Below are positions 59,313 to 64,000 of a stretch of 64,000 nt of DNA, piece by piece. The stretch covers positions 1,550,001-1,614,000 of the forward strand of contig NZ_JAROCG010000001.1 of assembly GCF_030433645.1 (NCBI RefSeq), in the 5' to 3' direction. The notes below the pieces were generated by a model, which was given only the letters and a program-made list of their open reading frames with translations, was not told where the DNA came from and ran no database searches. Each line of letters opens with the position of its first letter. Positions within the stretch are counted from its first letter, which is position 1. This DNA comes from Arthrobacter burdickii. GTDB lineage: Bacteria > Actinomycetota > Actinomycetes > Actinomycetales > Micrococcaceae. The translations under genes were made by a program, and so were the position numbers.

Positions 59313-60380
59313 ATGGACATGGACACTCTGCTGGTCGAGCCCGCCGGGCTCGAACAGGTCGAGAGTGCGCTCGAGCGGTTCTTCGAGGAGTCCAAGGCCC
59401 GTGCCGCGAGGATCGGACCGGGGTACCACGCCCTCTGGGAGACCCTCGAGCGGTGTACCGCCGGCGGGAAGCGATTCCGGCCCCGCATGGTGATGTCCGC
59501 CTACCAGATGCTCGGCGGCCGCGACCTCGCCAATGCGGCCGAGGTCGGTGCTGCCTTCGAGCTGCTCCATACGGCCCTGATCGTGCACGACGACGTGATC
59601 GACCGCGACTTCGTCCGCCGCGGGATCCCCAACGTCTCCGGCCGCTACCGCACCATCGCCGAGGGGGCAGGCATGTCACCCGAGGGAGCACATCACGTCG
59701 GCCTCTCCGCCGGGGTCATCGCCGGGGACCTGGCGCTCTCGAACGCCTACCGGCTGCTCGAGCGGGTCGAGGCGCCCCCCGCCGTTCGACGCCGGCTCGG
59801 GGACATCCTCGACGAGGCGGTCTTCGCGTCCGCCGCGGGGGAGTTCCTCGACATCGAGACCTCCCTGGATCCGGCCATGCCGTCCCTGGAGGCCATCGTC
59901 GACATGGCCCGGCTCAAGACCTCCGTCTACTCCTTCGAGGGACCCCTCCAGGCAGGTGCCGTCCTCGCCGGCGCCGACGAGGAGCTCATCGCCCGCCTCG
60001 GCGATTTCGGGCGGGACGCCGGCATCGCCTACCAGATCGCCGACGACCTGCTCGGTGTCTTCGGGAACGAGACGCGCACCGGGAAGACGAACTGGGGAGA
60101 CCTGCGCGAGGGCAAGCGGACCGCGCTCCTGTCCTACGTCTCCGCGCGGCCGGAATGGGAGGACATCTCGGCCCTCGTCGGCAGTCCCGGGATGTCGGCG
60201 GCGGACGCCGACTTCGTCCGGCGCATCCTCGTCGACAGCGGTGCCAAGGACTACTCCTCGGACCTCGCCGCCGAGTACGCCGCACGCGCCCGCACCCACC
60301 TCGACTCCGACGTCGTGCCCTCCGCACTGCGGTCCGCCCTCCACCCCGTGGTGACGGCCGTCGTGGACAGGGTGCACTGA
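59313..60380 (+). CDS. crtE: Geranylgeranyl diphosphate synthase
   Basis: The 355-residue trans-prenyltransferase makes GGPP from IPP and allylic diphosphates. The first Asp-rich motif LIVHDDVIDRDFVRRG (about 90-105) and the second YQIADDLLGVFGNE (about 243-256) are intact, as is GKRFRPRMV near 52. The start is the ATG at 59313, with another ATG six bases on. It abuts crtB with no gap and lies divergent from idi. Family members called IdsA share this pattern, so chain length is inferred from the carotenoid context. Confidence 0.93.
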   Translation: MDMDTLLVEPAGLEQVESALERFFEESKARAARIGPGYHALWETLERCTAGGKRFRPRMVMSAYQMLGGRDLANAAEVGAAFELLHTALIVHDDVIDRDFVRRGIPNVSGRYRTIAEGAGMSPEGAHHVGLSAGVIAGDLALSNAYRLLERVEAPPAVRRRLGDILDEAVFASAAGEFLDIETSLDPAMPSLEAIVDMARLKTSVYSFEGPLQAGAVLAGADEELIARLGDFGRDAGIAYQIADDLLGVFGNETRTGKTNWGDLREGKRTALLSYVSARPEWEDISALVGSPGMSAADADFVRRILVDSGAKDYSSDLAAEYAARARTHLDSDVVPSALRSALHPVVTAVVDRVH

Positions 60381-61280
60381 GTGGGCGTGAACGATCCGCT
60401 CGCACGCTACAACGCGGCAGCGCTCAAAACCTCCGCGGAGGTCATCCGCTGCTACTCGACGTCCTTCGGCATGGCCTCGCGCATCCTCGACCGCACCACG
60501 CGCGCCTCCATCGAGTCCGTGTATGCGCTGGTGCGCGTCGCCGACGAGGTCGTGGACGGCGCCGCTGCCGGAGCTGGGCTGCCGGTGGACGAGGTCGGAC
60601 GACTCCTGGACGACCTCGAGCGTGACACCGAGACGGCCATGACCACCGGCTACAGCACAAACCTGGTGGTGCACGCCTTCGCCCTCACGGCACGGGCCAC
60701 GGGCATCGGCGTCGACCTCACCCGGCCCTTCTTCGCCTCCATGCGCGCCGACCTCACCCGGAGCGAGCACACGCAGGAGTCCTTCGACCTGTACGTCTAC
60801 GGGTCCGCGGAGGTCGTCGGGCTGATGTGCCTGCGGGCCTTCCTCGTCGGCCGGACCGGAACGCCGGAGGAGGACGCCGTGCTCGTGGACGGCGCGAGGC
60901 ACCTCGGCGCCGCCTTCCAGAAGATCAATTTCCTCCGGGACCTCGCCGAGGACTTCTCCACCCTCGGCCGCAGCTACTTCCCGGGCGTGCGGCCGGGGAA
61001 CTTCACGGAGGCGGACAAGATCCGCCTCCTGGACGACATCGACCGGGACCTGCGCATCTCGGCCGCCGCGCTCCCGGGCCTGCCCCCGACGCCGCGGCGC
61101 GCCGTCACCCTCGCACAGGGACTGTTCACCGAGCTCGCCGCCAGGCTGCGCCGCACGCCGGCCGACGAACTCCTGCGGGCGCGGGTCCGGGTGCCCACCC
61201 CGGTCAAGCTCCGCATTCTGGCGCAAGCCTTCACCGGTCGCGCGGCACCGGAACTCGCCGCGCAGGAGAGGTCGGCATGA
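60381..61280 (+). CDS. crtB: Phytoene synthase
   Basis: The 299-residue enzyme condenses two GGPP into phytoene. Squalene/phytoene synthase motifs are YALVRVADEVVDGAAAG (first Asp motif near 55) and QKINFLRDLAEDFSTLGRSYFPG (second near 180). The GTG start directly follows the crtE stop; a GTG six bases later (MNDPLARY) is also possible. Its stop overlaps the crtI start by four bases. Confidence 0.94.
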   Translation: MGVNDPLARYNAAALKTSAEVIRCYSTSFGMASRILDRTTRASIESVYALVRVADEVVDGAAAGAGLPVDEVGRLLDDLERDTETAMTTGYSTNLVVHAFALTARATGIGVDLTRPFFASMRADLTRSEHTQESFDLYVYGSAEVVGLMCLRAFLVGRTGTPEEDAVLVDGARHLGAAFQKINFLRDLAEDFSTLGRSYFPGVRPGNFTEADKIRLLDDIDRDLRISAAALPGLPPTPRRAVTLAQGLFTELAARLRRTPADELLRARVRVPTPVKLRILAQAFTGRAAPELAAQERSA

Positions 61281-62896
61281 CACCCCAGCAGAGCGGGCGG
61301 ATACGCGTGGCAGCCAAGGACGTCGTCGTCATCGGCGGCGGGATCGGCGGGCTCGCGACGTCGGCCCTGCTGGCCCGTGAAGGGCACAGCGTCACCCTCC
61401 TGGAGAAGCGCGGACAGGTGGGCGGCCGCGCCGGTTCCTGGGAGCAGGGCGGTTTCCGCTTCGACACCGGCCCGTCCTGGTACCTGATGCCCGAGGTGAT
61501 CGACCACTTCTTCCGGCTGATGGGCACGAGCGCCGCGGAGCAGCTCGACCTCGTGAAGCTCGATCCCGGCTACCGCGTCGTCTTCGAGGAGGGCGGGGCG
61601 GTCGACGTCCCCGCGGACCGGGAAGCCGTCACCAAGCTTTTCGAATCCCTCGAGGCCGGCGCCGGCGAGCAGCTGTCGAAGTACCTCGACTCCGCGGAGG
61701 ACGCCTACGAGATCGCCAAGAAGCGTTTCCTCTACTCGACCTTCCAGTCCTTCCTGCCCTTCGTCCGGCCCGACGTCCTCGCCCGGCTCCCGCGGATCGC
61801 GTCGCTGCTCCTCCAGCCGCTGCAGTCCTTCGTCGAGAAGCGCTTCCAGGACCCGCGCATCCAGCAGATCCTCGGCTACCCGGCCGTGTTCCTCGGCAGC
61901 TCGCCCTTCGACGCGCCGAGCATGTACCACCTGATGAGCCACCTCGACCTCGACGACGGCGTGCTCTACCCGATGGGCGGTTTCAGCACCCTCATCGACG
62001 GGATGCGCCGGGTGGCGGTGGCCGCCGGCGTCGAGATCCGCACCGACGCCGACGTCGTCTCGATCGACACCGAGCCCCGGACGCCCGGCAGGTCCCCCCT
62101 CGACCGCCGGGCCGCGACGGTGCGCGGGGTCACCTACCGCACGAACGGTACGACGACGTCGATCGGTGCCGACATCGTCGTGTCCGCCGCGGACCTCCAC
62201 CACACCGAGACCACGATGCTGCCGGCGGACCTGCAGACGTACCCGGAGGGGTACTGGCAGAAGCGCGTGCCCGGTCCCAGTGCGCTGCTCCTCTACCTGG
62301 GCGTCCGGGGAAGCCTGCCGCAGCTCGAACACCACACCCTGCTGTTCACGACGGACTGGCGCGACAACTTCGGGCGGATCTTCGGCAAGGAGACCTCCGT
62401 GCCGTCACCGGCATCGCTGTACGTGTGCCGCCCGAGCGCCACGGACGGTTCCGTGGCCCCAGCCGGCCACGAGAACGTGTTCGTTCTCGTGCCCATCCCG
62501 GCGGACGTCACGATCGGCAGGGGAGGGCTCGAGCGCGGGGGAGACGCGAGGGTCGAGGACCTGGCCGACGCCGTCATCGGCCAGATCTCGGAGTGGGCAG
62601 GTATCCCCGATCTGGCCGAGCGCATCGTCGTCCGCCGCAGCTACGGGCCGCAGGACTTCGCCGACGACCTCAATGCGTGGCGCGGTACGTCGCTCGGTCC
62701 GGCGCACATCCTGAAGCAGAGCGCGTTCTTCCGCGGCTCGAACCGCAGCGCGAAGGTCGGCAACCTCTTCTACGCGGGGAGTTCCACGGTTCCCGGCATC
62801 GGCATCCCCATGTGCCTCATCAGTGCGGAACTCATCGTCAAACGGCTGCGCGGCGACACCAGCACGGGGCCGCTGCCGGAGCCTGCCGCCGGGTAG
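61277..62896 (+). CDS. crtI: Phytoene desaturase (CrtI type)
   Basis: The 539-residue FAD enzyme converts phytoene to lycopene in successive desaturations. The dinucleotide site is VVVIGGGIGGLATSALLA (about 17-34), followed by GGRAGSWEQGGFRFDTGPSWYLMPEV. The C-terminal signature is NLFYAGSSTVPGIGIPMCLISAEL. The start overlaps the crtB stop. No lycopene cyclase follows; rpoB starts 313 bases downstream, so lycopene is presumably handed to the distant UbiA/CrtD/CruF locus. Confidence 0.95.
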   Translation: MTPQQSGRIRVAAKDVVVIGGGIGGLATSALLAREGHSVTLLEKRGQVGGRAGSWEQGGFRFDTGPSWYLMPEVIDHFFRLMGTSAAEQLDLVKLDPGYRVVFEEGGAVDVPADREAVTKLFESLEAGAGEQLSKYLDSAEDAYEIAKKRFLYSTFQSFLPFVRPDVLARLPRIASLLLQPLQSFVEKRFQDPRIQQILGYPAVFLGSSPFDAPSMYHLMSHLDLDDGVLYPMGGFSTLIDGMRRVAVAAGVEIRTDADVVSIDTEPRTPGRSPLDRRAATVRGVTYRTNGTTTSIGADIVVSAADLHHTETTMLPADLQTYPEGYWQKRVPGPSALLLYLGVRGSLPQLEHHTLLFTTDWRDNFGRIFGKETSVPSPASLYVCRPSATDGSVAPAGHENVFVLVPIPADVTIGRGGLERGGDARVEDLADAVIGQISEWAGIPDLAERIVVRRSYGPQDFADDLNAWRGTSLGPAHILKQSAFFRGSNRSAKVGNLFYAGSSTVPGIGIPMCLISAELIVKRLRGDTSTGPLPEPAAG

Positions 62897-63209
62897 GACG
62901 GACCCCGGCCGCCGGATGCTACCGGCAGGACGTCCTCCCCACCAGGTGTGGTGGGCTTGACGCAGGGAGGGGAGAGGAGCTATTGGACTTTACGCTACGC
63001 ATGCCGTAACGTAGTTCTTTGCGTCTTCCCTCTAAACCTCAGCCTTCATATAGCGGTGGGCTTTGCTCTGCTCTCGTTGTTTAACCTGGCCATACGGTTG
63101 GGGTCACGCGGGCGGACACTGGTGGGCACTGAGATCCCCGCAGCATACTGCGGTGGCGGTGCTGAGGCGAATGCGCTGACAAGCCTGACGGTCTGTGGAA
63201 GGATCCCTC
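62897..63209 (+). promoter_or_regulatory. Gene-free 313-base rpoB upstream region
   Basis: No coding region was seen. TTGACG (62957-62962) with TATTGG 18 bases later is a promoter candidate. A 7-bp hairpin (62938-62955) that could end crtI lies just before it. An imperfect TTACG-N10-CGTAA dyad (62990-63009) and a long leader follow up to the TTG start. Confidence 0.4.
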
Positions 63210-64000
63210 TTGGTCGCCCCGAGCACCTCTAATAATGCAACCGCTACCAGCCAGGTCGACGCCGACGGCGCCGCACCCCGGCTCTCATTCGCAAAGATTC
63301 ACGAACCGCTTGAAGTTCCCAATCTTCTCGCCCTCCAGACGGACAGCTTCGACTGGCTCGTCGGCAACGAGCGCTGGAAGGCCCGCGTTGAGGAAGCGCT
63401 GGAGAAGGGGCTGCAGGGTGTAGCCACGACCTCCGGGCTGGCTGACATCTTCGAAGAGATCTCCCCGATCGAGGACTTCCAGGGCACCATGTCCCTGAGC
63501 TTCTCCGAGCCGGAATTCGCAGACCCCAAGTACACGATGGCCGAGTGCAAGGATCGCGACGCGACCTACTCCGCCCCGCTGTACGTCAAGGCCGAGTTCA
63601 TGAACAACAACACGGGCGAGATCAAGCAGCAGACCGTGTTCATGGGTGACTTCCCCCTCATGACCGACAAGGGCACCTTCGTCATCAACGGCACCGAGCG
63701 TGTCGTCGTGTCGCAGCTCGTCCGTTCACCCGGTGCCTACTTCGAGCGCACCGCGGACAAGACCAGTGACAAGGACATCTTCAGCGCGAAGATCATCCCG
63801 TCGCGTGGTGCCTGGTTCGAGCTCGAGATCGACAAGCGTGACCAGGTCGGCGTCCGTCTCGACCGCAAGCGCAAGCAGTCGGTCACCGTGCTCCTCAAGG
63901 CCCTCGGCTGGACCGAAGGCCAGATCCTGGAGGAGTTCGGCCAGTACGACTCCATCCGCGCCACCATGGAGAAGGACGCGACGGAGACCCGCGAGGACGC
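63210..64000 (+). CDS. rpoB: RNA polymerase beta subunit, N-terminal part (cut by window edge)
   Basis: About 263 residues of RpoB are visible and the frame runs off the window. The N-terminus reads [15 protein letters not shown], then [20 protein letters not shown] and [12 protein letters not shown]-like [58 protein letters not shown] and [16 protein letters not shown], all conserved in the beta1 lobe. The start is a TTG with GGAAGGA eight bases upstream; it is in frame with the core and no ATG/GTG gives the full N-terminus. The rifampicin-binding region lies beyond the window. Confidence 0.95.
   Translation, partial: MVAPSTSNNATATSQVDADGAAPRLSFAKIHEPLEVPNLLALQTDSFDWLVGNERWKARVEEALEKGLQGVATTSGLADIFEEISPIEDFQGTMSLSFSEPEFADPKYTMAECKDRDATYSAPLYVKAEFMNNNTGEIKQQTVFMGDFPLMTDKGTFVINGTERVVVSQLVRSPGAYFERTADKTSDKDIFSAKIIPSRGAWFELEIDKRDQVGVRLDRKRKQSVTVLLKALGWTEGQILEEFGQYDSIRATMEKDATETRED

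Noticed and set aside
59676-61283. A minus-strand frame of 535 codons opposite crtE and crtB
   Set aside because: The plus strand carries intact Asp-rich motifs of prenyl synthases; the antisense frame has none.
1-64000. CRISPR arrays, insertion sequences, integrases or prophage genes
   Set aside because: No regularly spaced repeats, transposase motifs or phage genes were seen on either strand.

Overview
The window looks like a chromosome segment from a high-GC actinobacterium of the Micrococcaceae, most likely Arthrobacter or a close relative. The reasons are the strong GC bias, a mycothiol synthase (mshD), a GlnR-type nitrogen regulator, actinobacterial secE-nusG-rplKA-rplJL-rpoB order, many TANNNT-type promoters that sit 6-7 bases before the start codon (leaderless mRNAs), and a carotenoid gene set of the kind that makes C50 pigments in pink Arthrobacter. 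The genus is inferred, not proven. No insertion sequence, prophage or CRISPR array was seen.

Layout. 1-9.1 kb: a DNA-alkylation glycosylase (cut by the window edge), a CapA-like lipoprotein, a tartrate dehydrogenase/anion transporter operon, the transsulfuration pair CBS and cystathionine gamma-synthase/lyase, and an amidohydrolase. 9.2-16 kb: a GT87 mannosyltransferase-like protein coupled to a KdpDE-like two-component system, a MOSC protein, and a DEAD-box helicase with a long leader. 16.1-22.7 kb: tRNA-Thr, tRNA-Met, RtcB, a PAP2-like membrane protein, an ATP-dependent DNA ligase and a DUF2797 protein. 22.8-30.3 kb: MaoC-type dehydratase pair with murB, a PAS-ANTAR regulator, asd, folA-thyA, and a VOC/MerR pair behind a textbook MerR promoter. 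30.4-40 kb: MutT1-like Nudix/phosphatase, ppk, mshD, glnR, nitrobindin, YgfZ, ankyrin and DoxX proteins. 40.4-45.6 kb: pfkA, then a UbiA prenyltransferase, a CrtD-like desaturase, a DUF305 lipoprotein and a CruF-like hydratase. 45.7-50.2 kb: three PspC-type or related membrane proteins divergent from a PspC-domain sensor kinase and its LuxR-type regulator. 50.2-64 kb: an aminotransferase, tRNA-Trp, secE, nusG, rplK, rplA, a GNAT protein, rplJ with an attenuated leader, rplL, then thiolase, idi, crtE, crtB and crtI, and finally the start of rpoB.

How the genes work together. The most striking theme is carotenoid synthesis. idi-crtE-crtB-crtI (58.6-62.9 kb) would make lycopene, and the separate locus at 41.6-45.6 kb carries relatives of the three haloarchaeal enzymes (lycopene elongase, CrtD desaturase, CruF hydratase) that turn lycopene into bacterioruberin. 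No lycopene cyclase is present. The early genes lie between rplL and rpoB, which are adjacent in most bacteria. Two regulatory regions stand out: a 19-bp-spacer MerR promoter with a perfect dyad (about 30.33 kb), and three direct heptamers ACCCTGA at exact 11-base steps between the divergent PspC and sensor-kinase operons (48.06 kb).
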